Assembly (NCBI GenBank): GCA_022071945.1
Contig: JAJVIN010000028.1
Coordinates: 124,001-188,000, forward strand
Source: Thermoanaerobaculia bacterium
Lineage (GTDB): Bacteria; Acidobacteriota; Thermoanaerobaculia; UBA5066
Reading direction: 5' to 3'
Length of the DNA stretch: 64,000 nt
Positions 1 to 8,569 of this stretch are shown one piece after another (within the stretch, counting starts at the first letter, position 1; each line of letters begins with the position of its first letter). The notes beneath the pieces were generated by a model. It had not been told where the DNA came from. It did not search any database and saw only the letters and a program-made list of their open reading frames with translations. Made by a program: the position numbers and the translations under genes.

Positions 1-987
1 GACCACCGTCCCTTCCTCGGTCCCACAGCCCTTCAGCAGCGTCGCGGGAACGAAGATCGAGGTCGCGAGACTGGCCTTTGGTCCCGCCAGCGACTGCCAC
101 GCGGCTCCCGAGAGGCGGTAGACCGGTCCCCCCATCGTGCCGAGGTAGACCTCGGCGGGAGAGGCGAGGGACGAGAGGGCGAAGAGTGTCGAGAGGCCGG
201 TGTTTTCGGCTTCCCAGACGCCCGAGCCGCCTCTCATGACGCCCGACGTCGTGGCGACCCGGATCACGCTGCCCGAAACGGCGATGGAGCGCACGTCTCT
301 CAGCCCGAGAGCCGTGTCCGCGACCCAGGCGGAGCCGTTCCAGAGGTAGAGGCCCCTGGGAGTTCCCGCCAGAATCCCCCCCGGCGAGGACGCGACGGCC
401 TGAACGGCTTCGGCAATGATGGACTGGTCGGTGTAGAACTGAGACGAGGTTCCATCGAAGCGGGCCACGCCTCCGGTGGCGAACCCGATGAGAAGTCCGC
501 CCGGCGAGGGCGCCAGGGCGGTGATGCTCCGGGTCTCGTAGCCGCCGATCGAGGTCCATCCGGTCGCGGTCTTCTTGTAGAGGCCCGCCCCGCCGGCGTA
601 GAGGACTCCCCCGAACTCGGCGACGTGGGAAAGGGATGTGACTCCGGCCGGCAGCCCTTCGGATTCGTAAGTCCCGGCCGCCGAGCGCCTGTAGACGGCC
701 CCGCCCGCGACGGCCCAGAAGCCCGCCGTGCCGATCGAGAGCGAGGTGACCTTCCTGCCGGTGAGGCCATCGGCCGACCAGACGCCTCCCGAAAAGCGAT
801 GGACTCCGCGCCCCGTCGCGGCCCACAGGACCCCGGCATCGGTGGAGAGCGCGAAAGTCTCGGCTCCCTCCCGGCTCTCCACGGGCGAAAAGCGAAGCCC
901 GGCGAAAAGTGGTCCCGGGACGAGGGAAGCGAGTGCCAGGAGGAATCCACCGAACCGGGCGAGCGTCCTTGTTTCACGAGTGGCCAT
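1..987 (-). CDS. secreted beta-propeller-like protein (3' end beyond window)
   Basis: Reading leftward from an ATG whose first base is at 987, the frame stays open to the window edge (329 codons, no stop), so the C-terminus is missing. The start has a hydrophobic signal peptide ending near LFAGLRF. The rest is short repeated beta-strand units of the type 'GVLWAATGRGVHRF', 'GGVLYAGGAGLYKK', 'GGILAGTPRGLYLW', spaced 40-50 residues apart as in two-component-regulator propeller blades. It is probably an extracytoplasmic ligand-binding or scaffold protein. A GGGGG ribosome site sits 6 bases before the ATG inside the end of the upstream yraN-like gene, which it overlaps by 14 bases, so the two are probably co-translated. 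The exact function is unknown. Confidence 0.8.
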   Translation of the reverse strand, partial: MATRETRTLARFGGFLLALASLVPGPLFAGLRFSPVESREGAETFALSTDAGVLWAATGRGVHRFSGGVWSADGLTGRKVTSLSIGTAGFWAVAGGAVYRRSAAGTYESEGLPAGVTSLSHVAEFGGVLYAGGAGLYKKTATGWTSIGGYETRSITALAPSPGGLLIGFATGGVARFDGTSSQFYTDQSIIAEAVQAVASSPGGILAGTPRGLYLWNGSAWVADTALGLRDVRSIAVSGSVIRVATTSGVMRGGSGVWEAENTGLSTLFALSSLASPAEVYLGTMGGPVYRLSGAAWQSLAGPKASLATSIFVPATLLKGCGTEEGTVV

Positions 988-1459
988 CAAAAGCCCCCTT
1001 CAACCATTCGATCCGATGTGTCGCATCCTCGATGGAGATCACGTCGAAGCGGATGCCACCGGGGAACGTGCCCGGATTCTCGCGCATCCAGTGGAGAGCG
1101 GCCGAGCGAAGCCGCTGCATCTTGGCGGGCGTCACCGCTTCCGCCGGATCCCCGAAGGCTCCGGACTGTCTGCGTTTCACCTCGACGAAGACGAGGGTCG
1201 ACGCCTCGCCGGCCACGATGTCGAGCTCTCCCTCCGCGTATCGGGCGTTGCGGGCCAGGATCAAGAGACCCTGGCTTTCGAGAAACGCCGCCGCGCGCTC
1301 CTCACCAGCCCGCCCGATCTCTTGCTGGCGGCTCCCCGGAGCCGGGGCCCCCTTCTTTCGCGCCAGCTGTGGCTGGCGCGCCAGCTGCGGCTGGCGCGCC
1401 TTCTTCGGCCGGACGAGCCCGAGCTCCCTCAGGCGCTTTCGCCAGTCAATCGCTCCCAC
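974..1459 (-). CDS. yraN: YraN/UPF0102 family endonuclease-like protein
   Basis: 161 residues. From about residue 46 the protein has the YraN core: GRAGEERAAAFLESQG, then ARNARYAEGELDIVA, then LVFVEVKRRQ. The E..D..E-x-K set is the PD-(D/E)xK-type nuclease signature of this family. YraN proteins are usually about 120 residues; here an extra basic N-terminus of about 45 residues carries a duplicated LARQPQ unit. The cellular role of YraN is poorly known; a link to DNA uptake or repair is only inferred in the literature. Its stop overlaps the start of the downstream propeller gene, and it diverges from the small gene at 1491 across only 31 bases. Confidence 0.85.
   Translation of the reverse strand: MGAIDWRKRLRELGLVRPKKARQPQLARQPQLARKKGAPAPGSRQQEIGRAGEERAAAFLESQGLLILARNARYAEGELDIVAGEASTLVFVEVKRRQSGAFGDPAEAVTPAKMQRLRSAALHWMRENPGTFPGGIRFDVISIEDATHRIEWLKGAFDGHS
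1359..1394. repeat. two tandem 18-bp units inside the yraN-like gene
   Basis: Two near-identical 18-bp units (differing at one base) encode LARQPQ twice. Each unit is itself an inverted repeat (CGCCAGC ... GCTGGCG), so the DNA or RNA could form two small hairpins. This explains part of the longer N-terminus of this protein. Confidence 0.75.
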
Positions 1460-1490
1460 CGTTTCCCCCGGCCGCGAGCATAATCAGGAC

Positions 1491-1784
1491 ATGAGCACCC
1501 TGCGCGTCATGTGTCCCGACTGCGAGAGCCTTCTGTTGATCGATTCCGAGACGGGCGCGGTGTTGGAGCATCAAGGCGTCGCCGCCCAGAAGAAGCTGTC
1601 GAGCTTCGAGGAAGCCGCCCAGGAGAACGCCCGGCGGGAGAAGCGCGCCAAGGACGTCTTCGCCGCCTCCGTCGAGCGCGAAAAGAACAAGAGCGAGATC
1701 CTCGAGAAGACCTTCCAGGAAGCTCTGGAGCGGGCGAAAAAAGATCCCTCGCGAAAGCCGCGAGGGATCTTCGACCTCGACTGA
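1491..1784 (+). CDS. small coiled-coil protein with N-terminal CxxC
   Basis: 97 residues from the ATG at 1491; an in-frame extension upstream would run through the yraN-like gene and is rejected. The N-terminus VMCPDCESLLLIDSETG looks like half a zinc ribbon (one CxxC pair only). It is followed by a highly charged helical stretch (EEAAQENARREKRAKDVF...), consistent with a coiled coil. The family looks like a conserved hypothetical; no function is proposed. The gene is divergent from yraN and convergent with the gene at 1805. Its last codons overlap a terminator hairpin for the opposite strand. Confidence 0.65.
   Translation: MSTLRVMCPDCESLLLIDSETGAVLEHQGVAAQKKLSSFEEAAQENARREKRAKDVFAASVEREKNKSEILEKTFQEALERAKKDPSRKPRGIFDLD
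1737..1769 (-). terminator. Rho-independent terminator, minus strand
   Basis: On the minus strand a perfect 11-bp stem (GATCCCTCGCG / CGCGAGGGATC) with a 5-base loop is followed directly by six T. It lies 36 bases past the stop of the gene at 1805-2278 and is read in that gene's direction. It sits inside the 3' end of the convergent small gene, encoding part of its DPSRKPRGIFDLD tail. Confidence 0.85.
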
Positions 1785-1804
1785 GGGCCTCACGCCGCCG
1801 GGCG

Positions 1805-2278
1805 TTACCACTCCGTCCGGTTGAGGTACCAGAGCAAGAGGAAGATTCCGCCAAAGAGGAACGTTCCCAGCATGATCCAGACGGCCCCCATGGGCCACTC
1901 GTTGCCGTAGGTGCTCTGGACCCGCCAGTAGAGATAGGCGGCGCCCCCGACGAGGGCGATGATCCAGACCGCCCGAAAGACCCGCTTCCAGCCTTCCCGG
2001 GCCTCTTCCTCGAGGCGTTCCCGCTCCAGCCTCGCGGCGCGCTTCTTTCTCTCGATCTCGCGTCTGCGCGCGAGCATCCCCTCGGTCGGCCCGGCCTTGG
2101 CGGGAGCCTCTCTCGGAAGGGCCTGCGAGGTCCCGGTCGAGGACGGGACGGGGATGGGCTGCGTGCGGCCAGAGGCGGGGACGGCGAAAGGCTGGGTCCG
2201 GCCCGTCACGGGACCGGTGGCTCCGGCCGGAATCATCCGGAAAGGCCGGGTGGTGTTCGGATCCTTGATCTCAGCCAC
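1805..2278 (-). CDS. small two-helix membrane protein of unknown function
   Basis: 157 residues. Residues 1-65 are Pro/Thr/Gly-rich with repeated GRTQP[FI] motifs. Residues 68-95 are a charged helix (ARRREIERKKRAARLERERLE), probably a cytoplasmic coiled coil. Two transmembrane segments follow (about 100-118 and 129-150, the latter WIMLGTFLFGGIFLLLWYL). There is no signal peptide and no recognised domain. It starts 34 bases after the stop of the Fe-S oxidoreductase gene, so it is probably the last gene of that unit and ends at the terminator at 1737-1769. It may be a small membrane partner of the oxidoreductase; that is inference. Confidence 0.65.
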   Translation of the reverse strand: MAEIKDPNTTRPFRMIPAGATGPVTGRTQPFAVPASGRTQPIPVPSSTGTSQALPREAPAKAGPTEGMLARRREIERKKRAARLERERLEEEAREGWKRVFRAVWIIALVGGAAYLYWRVQSTYGNEWPMGAVWIMLGTFLFGGIFLLLWYLNRTEW

Positions 2279-2312
2279 GGTTTCTGCGTCCTCCCCTGTC
2301 GGTCACCGCATT

Positions 2313-4409
2313 CTAGTTGGAGGCCCCCTGTCCGCTCGAGGGCTGAGCCGGCAGGGCCTTGGCCGCCAGCTCGAGGATGTCGAAGGGCTCGGTCTTGCCA
2401 TTCATCTCGGTCGTGGCGTTTCCGAGCATGACCATGCAGAACGGGCACGAGACACCGACCGCATCCGTCCCGGCCGCCTCGATCTCGGCATAGCGCGATT
2501 GGTTGATCCGGGCTCCAATTTTCTCGTCGAGCCACATGCGGCCTCCGCCGGCGCCGCAGCACATGCCAGTCTCGCGGCTGCGGGGCAGCTCCTTGAGCTT
2601 GAGCCCAGGGATGGCGGAGAGAATCTCTCTCGGGGCGTCATAGACGTCGTTGTGCCGGCCAAGATAGCACGGGTCGTGGAAGGAAATGCTCTTTTCGATC
2701 TTCGCCGAGAGCTTCACCTTGCCTTCCTTCACGAGGTGGGACACGAGCTCGGCGCCGTGCAGGACTTCGAACTTGCCTCCGAAATCGGGGTACTCGTTCT
2801 TCAGCGTGTTGAAGCAGTGCGGACAGTTCGTGACGATCTTCTTGACGCCGTACCCGTTCAGGGTCTCGCAGTTCTGCTGCGCCAGCATCTGGAAAAGGTA
2901 CTCGTTGCCCAGGCGCCTCGCCGAATCGCCGTTGCACGTTTCCTCGGACCCGAGGATGGCGAACTTGACCCCGCCCTCGTGAAGGAGCGTCGCGAGAGCC
3001 CGCGAGACCTTCTTTCCACGGTCTTCGTACGATCCCGCGCAGCCGACCCAGAAGAGGTACTCGATCGCGTTCTTGTCCTCGACCTCGGCCATGGTCGGGA
3101 TCGAGAAGGGGAGCTCCTGCGTCCACGCATCTCGGTCGGAGGCCGACAGGTTCCACGGGTTGCCCTGCCGTTCCATCCCGTTGAAGGCCGTCTGCGCTTC
3201 TTTCGGGAACTCGCTCTTTTCCAGGACGAGGTACCGGCGCATGTCGATCAGCTTGTCCGTGTAGGTGATGGAGACGGGGCAGGCGTACTCGCAGTAGCGG
3301 CAGGTCGTGCAGGCCCAGATCGTCTCCTCGTCGATCCAGCCCCCGACGAGAGGACGGCGGTTGGCCATCCGCTCGGCGGCGGCCGCGTCGGCCCGGCCCG
3401 CCGCGGTGTCGACGATGTCGGGCGCTTCCGTGTAGAGAGCCTGTCTCAAGTCAACCATGAACCCTTTGGGCGTCAAGGGTTTGCCCGTCAGATGCGTCGG
3501 GCAGACCTCACGGCAGCGTCCGCACTCCGTGCACGTGAAGATGTCGAGCTTTTGCTTCCACGTGAAATCCTCGAGCCTGGAGACTCCGAACTTCTCGGCC
3601 TCGGCGGCCTTCTCGATGTCGATCGTGGAGAGCTTCCCGGGCGGGTCCAGCTTCCTCAGGAAGATGTTCGGCAGGGCGGTGATGACGTGGAAGTGCTTGG
3701 CGAACGGGAGGTAGTTGAGGAAGACGAAGATCGCGACGAGGTGGAGCCACCAGCAAGCGATGTAGATGCCGCGCAGGACGCCCGGGGAGGCTCCGGCCAG
3801 GAACGTCGACAAGAGGGCGGTGACGGGCTCCGCCGCGAGCGCGTGCTCGGGATGGAGCCGGAACATCGCCGCCCCCGCCCCGAGGTCCGTGACCATGAGG
3901 AAACCGATGAGACAGAGGATGACGGCCGCGTCCAGAGACGGGTCGAGCCGTTCCTTGCGGAAGAGGTAGCGTCGGCCGAGGGCGAGGATGACCCCAGCCA
4001 GAGTCGTGACCAAGACGACGTCTTTGAGGAAAAGGTACGTGTGCCAGAGCCCTGGCGGCAGGAAGGGCATCCCAGCCCTGGGGAAGAGGCCTTCCAGGAC
4101 GAGGGAGACCGTCCGCAGGGACAAGATACAGAAGCCGCCGAAGATGAGGATGTGGTAGAGGCCGGCGTAAGGGTCCCGGAACATCTTCCGCTGAACGATC
4201 CCGAACTCGACGAGCCCCCGGATGCGTTCCCCGATCCTGTCCCACCGGTTGTCTGGAGGACCGCCTGCCGTCATGAGCTGCCACCGCCGGGTGGCGGTGT
4301 AAACGAAGATCGCGAGGGTCCCTACGAGGAGGAGGGCGAAAAGGAGCTGCCCTGGAATCCCGAAGGTGGAGATTTCTGTGGGAATCATCACAAAAAAGCA
4401 TAGCGCCAT
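2313..4409 (-). CDS. membrane-bound Fe-S oxidoreductase, ETF:menaquinone oxidoreductase-like
   Basis: 698 residues. The N-terminal 250 residues hold about five hydrophobic segments of a NarI/HdrE-like haem-b module. A dicluster ferredoxin region follows, with CTECGRCREVCP near residue 293 and CTTCRYCEYACP near 367. The C-terminal half carries two cysteine-rich CCG-type domains (VGCAGSYEDRG, CNGDSARRLG, NCPHCFNTL; then FHDPCYLGRHN, MCCGAGGGRMW, SCPFCMVML). This order matches the FadF/EMO group, known to pass electrons from electron-transfer flavoprotein to menaquinone during fatty-acid or aromatic oxidation. EtfAB is not in this window. A second in-frame ATG at 4388 is an alternative start; neither has a clear ribosome site. 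Confidence 0.85.
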   Translation of the reverse strand: MALCFFVMIPTEISTFGIPGQLLFALLLVGTLAIFVYTATRRWQLMTAGGPPDNRWDRIGERIRGLVEFGIVQRKMFRDPYAGLYHILIFGGFCILSLRTVSLVLEGLFPRAGMPFLPPGLWHTYLFLKDVVLVTTLAGVILALGRRYLFRKERLDPSLDAAVILCLIGFLMVTDLGAGAAMFRLHPEHALAAEPVTALLSTFLAGASPGVLRGIYIACWWLHLVAIFVFLNYLPFAKHFHVITALPNIFLRKLDPPGKLSTIDIEKAAEAEKFGVSRLEDFTWKQKLDIFTCTECGRCREVCPTHLTGKPLTPKGFMVDLRQALYTEAPDIVDTAAGRADAAAAERMANRRPLVGGWIDEETIWACTTCRYCEYACPVSITYTDKLIDMRRYLVLEKSEFPKEAQTAFNGMERQGNPWNLSASDRDAWTQELPFSIPTMAEVEDKNAIEYLFWVGCAGSYEDRGKKVSRALATLLHEGGVKFAILGSEETCNGDSARRLGNEYLFQMLAQQNCETLNGYGVKKIVTNCPHCFNTLKNEYPDFGGKFEVLHGAELVSHLVKEGKVKLSAKIEKSISFHDPCYLGRHNDVYDAPREILSAIPGLKLKELPRSRETGMCCGAGGGRMWLDEKIGARINQSRYAEIEAAGTDAVGVSCPFCMVMLGNATTEMNGKTEPFDILELAAKALPAQPSSGQGASN

Positions 4410-4510
4410 TGCGTCGAAATCGGAGTCTGTCCTCCATGCAGGGAGGCGTGTATGATCCTTCGATAGCTCTGATCGGCTAACGAAAACCGGATGCTTTGGG
4501 AGCCAGAATC

Positions 4511-6385
4511 ATGTTTGTAGACCGCACTCGGTTCGTGACCCCGGCGGTTGTCTTGCTGGGAAGTCTTCTGATGGCGGGAGCAGCCATGGGCGAGAGCCCT
4601 CGCTCCCTGGCCGAGAGTACGGAACTCTGGGGGGGCCCGGCGGCCCGAGGGGCAGGACAGGCTGGGGCTCGTTTCGACTCCATCATCTACATCACGGGCT
4701 CCGTGGCCGCGTCGGGAGTCGTCGAGTTCTACCAGGGGGGCCAGATGGCGGCCTCCACCCCGTTTTCGACGGTCCCCCGGGGCGTGACCCAGCTTTCCAC
4801 GCCGGCCGCCCTGGATGGCAAGGGCACGTATCTCTTCAAGGTGCGCGCCGACCAGCCCGTCAGCGCCTGGTCCGAGACCTACAACGACAGTCCCAACGGA
4901 CGCTACAGCGTGAGCCTCGGGACCTTCCGGAGCTCGGACTTCCTCGATCCGGGCGATGAGGCCAACGGAGGCGGAGCCGCGGCCCACACGACCGCCGGGG
5001 ATGGCAAGGCGAGAACGAACGTGGTCTTGCTTTGCAGCCCCGCAGCCAGTCAGAACTGCGTGGCCGACGTCTCGGCGTACGAGTCGGGCCGCCTCATCGG
5101 CACCGGCCGCCTGGAAACCGTCGCCGGGTCGGCGGCCCAGAACAGTCTCGCCAGCCTGATTCCGGGAGCGGCCGAGAAATCGGGCCTCTCGATCCGGTTC
5201 GCGATCCTCTCTGGTCCCGCCCAGCCCACCATCGTCCGCAACGACAACGAAAACAGTGACGGGACGATCGTCTTTCTCACGGTCACGCGATCGGCCTTCT
5301 CGACGGCTCCCGTGATCAATTCCTTCACGGCGGACCCGGCCGTCGGATGCGCGCCTCAGGAAGTGACCTTGACGTGGTCGACGACGGGTGCCGTCCGGGT
5401 GAACATCAGCGGCGTCGCCTCGGACTTGCCCGCCAGCGGGTCGTACAAACTCGCCGTCAACAAGACCACGGAATTCCTGCTGAGGGCGTTCGCCGCCTCC
5501 GGGGAGTCGTCCACCCGGCCCGTCACGGCCAACGTCCAGCCCGCCACACCCGTCCCGGCTCCGCAGCCCTCTTCCGAAACCGTGAATCCGGGCGGCGAGG
5601 TGCGCGGCTATCTCCCGTCCGGGCTGCCAAACGTGACCTGGGAATTCGCCCAGCAGCAGTCCCAGGGCTCGAAGTTCGTCATCGATTCGAACAACTACTT
5701 CACCTACACCGCCGGAACCACTCTCGGCAAGGACATCATCCGGCTCACTGTCAACGGACCCTGCGGGCCCGCCACGGCCCTCTTTACCGCCGTTGTCCAG
5801 GAACCTGGAGAGCCCGCCATCCTCGAGTTCTACGCGGAACGCGCCCTTCCCGGTAACCCGCTCAACCGCGCTTGCGTCCAGCCGCCGGAAAACCAGGACG
5901 ACTTGGTTCTCCACTGGAGAACCCAGAACGTCCGGATCGTCACCATCACGAACACCGACCCGATCGCGCCGCTTCCGGTGACCGGACAGTGGTCGATCAC
6001 CGTCACGGACCCGATCACCTACACCCTCACGGCCGTCGGAATCGACGGCACGACCAAGAAGCAGGACTTGAACGTCATCGTTGACCGGGGCCCCGTCTAC
6101 ACGACGATCACCCCCACGACGGCCGATGTCGTCAGCGGAACGACCGTCATGATCCAGGCAACCCTCACGCCTTCCTCCGCCCCGCTCACCGGGGTCGGCT
6201 GGTACTTCCGCGAGAACCAGACGAGGGCCGGGTTCGAGCTGACGAACACGCCCGGTCTCTTCCGCTACATCGCGGGTCCGGACGCCGGCAGGGACTGGAT
6301 CCAGTTCGGGTTCCGCAACGCCTGCGGCATCTCCTTCACCGACTTCAGGTCGAACGTCTCCCCCATCAACAATCCTCCCAAGTAA
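4511..6385 (+). CDS. secreted protein with Ig-like domains and an RTN-type module
   Basis: 624 residues. The ATG at 4511 is chosen over the in-frame TTG at 4496 because GGGAG at 4498-4502 lies 8 bases before it. A signal peptide ends near AMGES. Residues about 45-255 resemble the secreted modules found elsewhere in this window (compare KARTNVVLL and RNDNENSDGTIVFL). The remainder is a series of beta-sandwich stretches typical of bacterial Ig-like domains (VINSFTADPAVGCAPQEVTL, VTWEFAQQQS, WRTQNVRIVTITN). It is probably exported and surface-associated. No enzyme motif is seen. A strong terminator follows at 6412. Confidence 0.75.
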   Translation: MFVDRTRFVTPAVVLLGSLLMAGAAMGESPRSLAESTELWGGPAARGAGQAGARFDSIIYITGSVAASGVVEFYQGGQMAASTPFSTVPRGVTQLSTPAALDGKGTYLFKVRADQPVSAWSETYNDSPNGRYSVSLGTFRSSDFLDPGDEANGGGAAAHTTAGDGKARTNVVLLCSPAASQNCVADVSAYESGRLIGTGRLETVAGSAAQNSLASLIPGAAEKSGLSIRFAILSGPAQPTIVRNDNENSDGTIVFLTVTRSAFSTAPVINSFTADPAVGCAPQEVTLTWSTTGAVRVNISGVASDLPASGSYKLAVNKTTEFLLRAFAASGESSTRPVTANVQPATPVPAPQPSSETVNPGGEVRGYLPSGLPNVTWEFAQQQSQGSKFVIDSNNYFTYTAGTTLGKDIIRLTVNGPCGPATALFTAVVQEPGEPAILEFYAERALPGNPLNRACVQPPENQDDLVLHWRTQNVRIVTITNTDPIAPLPVTGQWSITVTDPITYTLTAVGIDGTTKKQDLNVIVDRGPVYTTITPTTADVVSGTTVMIQATLTPSSAPLTGVGWYFRENQTRAGFELTNTPGLFRYIAGPDAGRDWIQFGFRNACGISFTDFRSNVSPINNPPK

Positions 6386-6411
6386 TCGAATCTGCTCGGG
6401 TGATTGGCAAC

Positions 6412-6442
6412 GGGCGCGGGAAAACCCGCGCCCTTTCCTTTT
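6412..6442 (+). terminator. Rho-independent terminator after the Ig-like protein
   Basis: A perfect 9-bp stem (GGGCGCGGG / CCCGCGCCC) closed by an AAAA tetraloop is followed by a pyrimidine-rich tail TTTCCTTTTCC. It lies 27 bases beyond the stop at 6385 and separates this gene from the following two-gene operon. Confidence 0.85.
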
Positions 6443-6472
6443 CCTGACGCATAGAATCGGCGCCGTCATCAG

Positions 6473-8569
6473 ATGGCACAGGAAAGGGCCGTGACCCTCC
6501 GCCCGGCACGGGGCCGGCCGCAGAGCGTTCCGTTTGGACCGCTCTTGAAACAGGCCTCGCTCGAGTGGACCTATCGCGCGAGAAACCGCGCCCGGTTTTC
6601 CGAGCCGGGCCGGATCGGCCACCTTCCCCGTGAGTCGTGTCAGCGCGCTCTGTCGGGTCTGGGGGTCGACTGGGCGACGCTCGGCCGCTCGCACGCCATC
6701 GAGGTCGTCATCCCCTACGCGGCGGAGGAAGAAGGGTGGGAGGCTCGAGTCTTTCCGTGGGAGTTCGTCCTCGTTTCAGCGTTGAGCCAGCCAGGAGGCC
6801 CTCTCTCGGTGGTGCGAAGCCTGAAGAGAAAACGAGCCACTCTACTCTCGGAGGGAGGACCCGTCCTCATCATCGACAGCGCGCCCCCCGCCGCCAGGGA
6901 GGACCGCGACTTCGAGGCGGAGTGTCAGCTCGTCGCCAGCCTGTTCGAGACCCGCGGGATCGAGCGGCTCACCAATCCCTCGCGCGCCGTCCTGGAGGCG
7001 GAAGTCGCGCGGCTCGAACCGTCGGTCATCCACGTCACCGGGGTCGACAGTCACGAAGCCGAGAAGAGGGGCTACCTGGCGCCCCGACGCCGCCGCAACG
7101 GCCTCTTTCTGGACGGCGAGACCCTGGACGCCCCCGAGCTCGCGGCCGCGCTGACCGCCGCCCCGAAAAAGCCGGCGCTCGTCGTCTTCAATCTCGCCTA
7201 CAGCGCCGCGAGGATCGCGGCCCTGCCGGTCGCCTTCGGCGCGGAGAGCAGCATCGGGTTTCACGACGAGGCCGACGCCGACCTCGCGCTCCTCCTGCTC
7301 TCGAACTTCTATGACTCCCTGATCCGCCAGGGGCGGCCAGCTCTCGGAGCCTTCAGGGCCGCAAGCCTTGCCTCGGGCGCGGTTCCCGCCACGGGCGCCA
7401 CGTTCTGGACCGCGGCGCCCGTTCACTGGCCCTCGACCAGCCCGGAAGAGGGCGAGAGGCTACGTCCCCCGCTGCGGCCCTCCGAGCTCCAACCGTCCGG
7501 TCCCGCGCCCGAAGACCTCGTGAACGTGGTCGCCCGCCCCTTCTCCACGCTCAACTACGCGCGCCTCTACAACGACCGGGACCTCTTCGAGACGTTCCTC
7601 ATCGAGAGGCGAACCGACCGCCCCCTGCACGCGGTCAAGGTCGAGGTGAGCCTCTTTTCGGGCGGGATCTCCCAGCCCTACCTTTCGACCCTCGATCTCG
7701 ATGCCCGGGTCACCGACATCAAGCCGCTCGCAAGGGTTCCCCTCGTCGACCCCGCTCCGCGCAGTTCCTTCGAGAGCCTCCGGACTCTCTTGTCCGTATC
7801 TGTCTTCTGGAGCGGGCTCGAACTCACCCGTGCGAGCTGGTTCGTCACCCTGCCCCCGCCGAACGAGTGGGAGGACGAGCCGTCGGGCTGGCCCCTCCTC
7901 CCGTCCTTCGTCCTTTCCCTGGATCCCTTCGTCACCGCCCTCCTGGAGAGAGCCCGCCGGCTCTTGCGATTCCTGGAGGATGACGCGTCCGCCGGATTCA
8001 CCGGCTACGAACAGCCTTCCGAGGGAGTGGACCGCCAGGTGCAGGCCATCTGGGCCGCCGTCAGCTTCGAGGAGGGCCTGTCCTACTCCCCTCCGCCGCC
8101 CGTCTTCTCGACCACGAGCCAGCGCATTCGAACCCCGTCCCAGATCGCCGCCAGCCGCGCCGGCACGTGCCTCGACCTGGCGCTCCTTTTCGCGGCCTGC
8201 CTGGAAGCCGTCGACCTCTACCCGGTGCTCTTCCTCTTTGCGGGGCACGCCTTCCCGGGCTACTGGCGTTCTAAGGCCGCTCACGACGACTTCAGGACGA
8301 ACCCCTGGGCCGCCGCGGGCATGAATGACAGCGGCAGCGGCGAGGGCCCTCTCGAGGAGGCGTTTCTGGAAGTCCAGACTCGCGTGTTCCAGGGCGACCT
8401 GGTCCCTCTCGAGACCGTCGGCCTGACGCGGCGAGACTCCTTTGGCCAGGGCCGGCGGACGGGACTGTCGAACCTCGCCAGCCTTTCGGGCTTCCAGGCC
8501 CTCGTCGACGTCAGACTCGCCCGCCTCAACGGCATCCTTCCCCTGCCGATCCTCACGAGCCGCACATGA
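6473..8569 (+). CDS. degenerate CHAT domain fused to transglutaminase-like domain
   Basis: 698 residues, no signal peptide. Residues about 60-330 follow the CHAT (caspase/clostripain-like) layout: a FPWEFVLVSA strand, then VLIIDSAPPAAREDRDFEAE, an IHVTGVDSHE strand-turn near 186, LVVFNLAYSAAR near 236, and a final FYDSLIRQGRPALGAFRAA helix. Active CHAT proteases normally have H-x-x-G-H-G and a Cys in N-A-C-E-[ST]; here both catalytic positions appear replaced (V and A), so this half is probably a pseudo-protease. Residues about 545-620 look like a transglutaminase-like Cys protease (SRAGTCLDLALLF, Cys566; FAGHAFPGYW, His592). Its stop overlaps the next start as ATGA. A weak TAGAAT -10-like box is at 6452; no clear ribosome site. 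Confidence 0.65.
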   Translation: MAQERAVTLRPARGRPQSVPFGPLLKQASLEWTYRARNRARFSEPGRIGHLPRESCQRALSGLGVDWATLGRSHAIEVVIPYAAEEEGWEARVFPWEFVLVSALSQPGGPLSVVRSLKRKRATLLSEGGPVLIIDSAPPAAREDRDFEAECQLVASLFETRGIERLTNPSRAVLEAEVARLEPSVIHVTGVDSHEAEKRGYLAPRRRRNGLFLDGETLDAPELAAALTAAPKKPALVVFNLAYSAARIAALPVAFGAESSIGFHDEADADLALLLLSNFYDSLIRQGRPALGAFRAASLASGAVPATGATFWTAAPVHWPSTSPEEGERLRPPLRPSELQPSGPAPEDLVNVVARPFSTLNYARLYNDRDLFETFLIERRTDRPLHAVKVEVSLFSGGISQPYLSTLDLDARVTDIKPLARVPLVDPAPRSSFESLRTLLSVSVFWSGLELTRASWFVTLPPPNEWEDEPSGWPLLPSFVLSLDPFVTALLERARRLLRFLEDDASAGFTGYEQPSEGVDRQVQAIWAAVSFEEGLSYSPPPPVFSTTSQRIRTPSQIAASRAGTCLDLALLFAACLEAVDLYPVLFLFAGHAFPGYWRSKAAHDDFRTNPWAAAGMNDSGSGEGPLEEAFLEVQTRVFQGDLVPLETVGLTRRDSFGQGRRTGLSNLASLSGFQALVDVRLARLNGILPLPILTSRT

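Noticed and set aside
1959-4403. 814-codon open frame on the plus strand
   Set aside because: It is the shadow of the Fe-S oxidoreductase; the minus strand has clear cysteine motifs and the plus reading is Arg/Glu/Val-rich with no domain.
4388-6694. 768-codon open frame on the minus strand
   Set aside because: It lies opposite the Ig-like protein and crosses a strong terminator; composition is Gly/Arg/Asp-rich shadow sequence.
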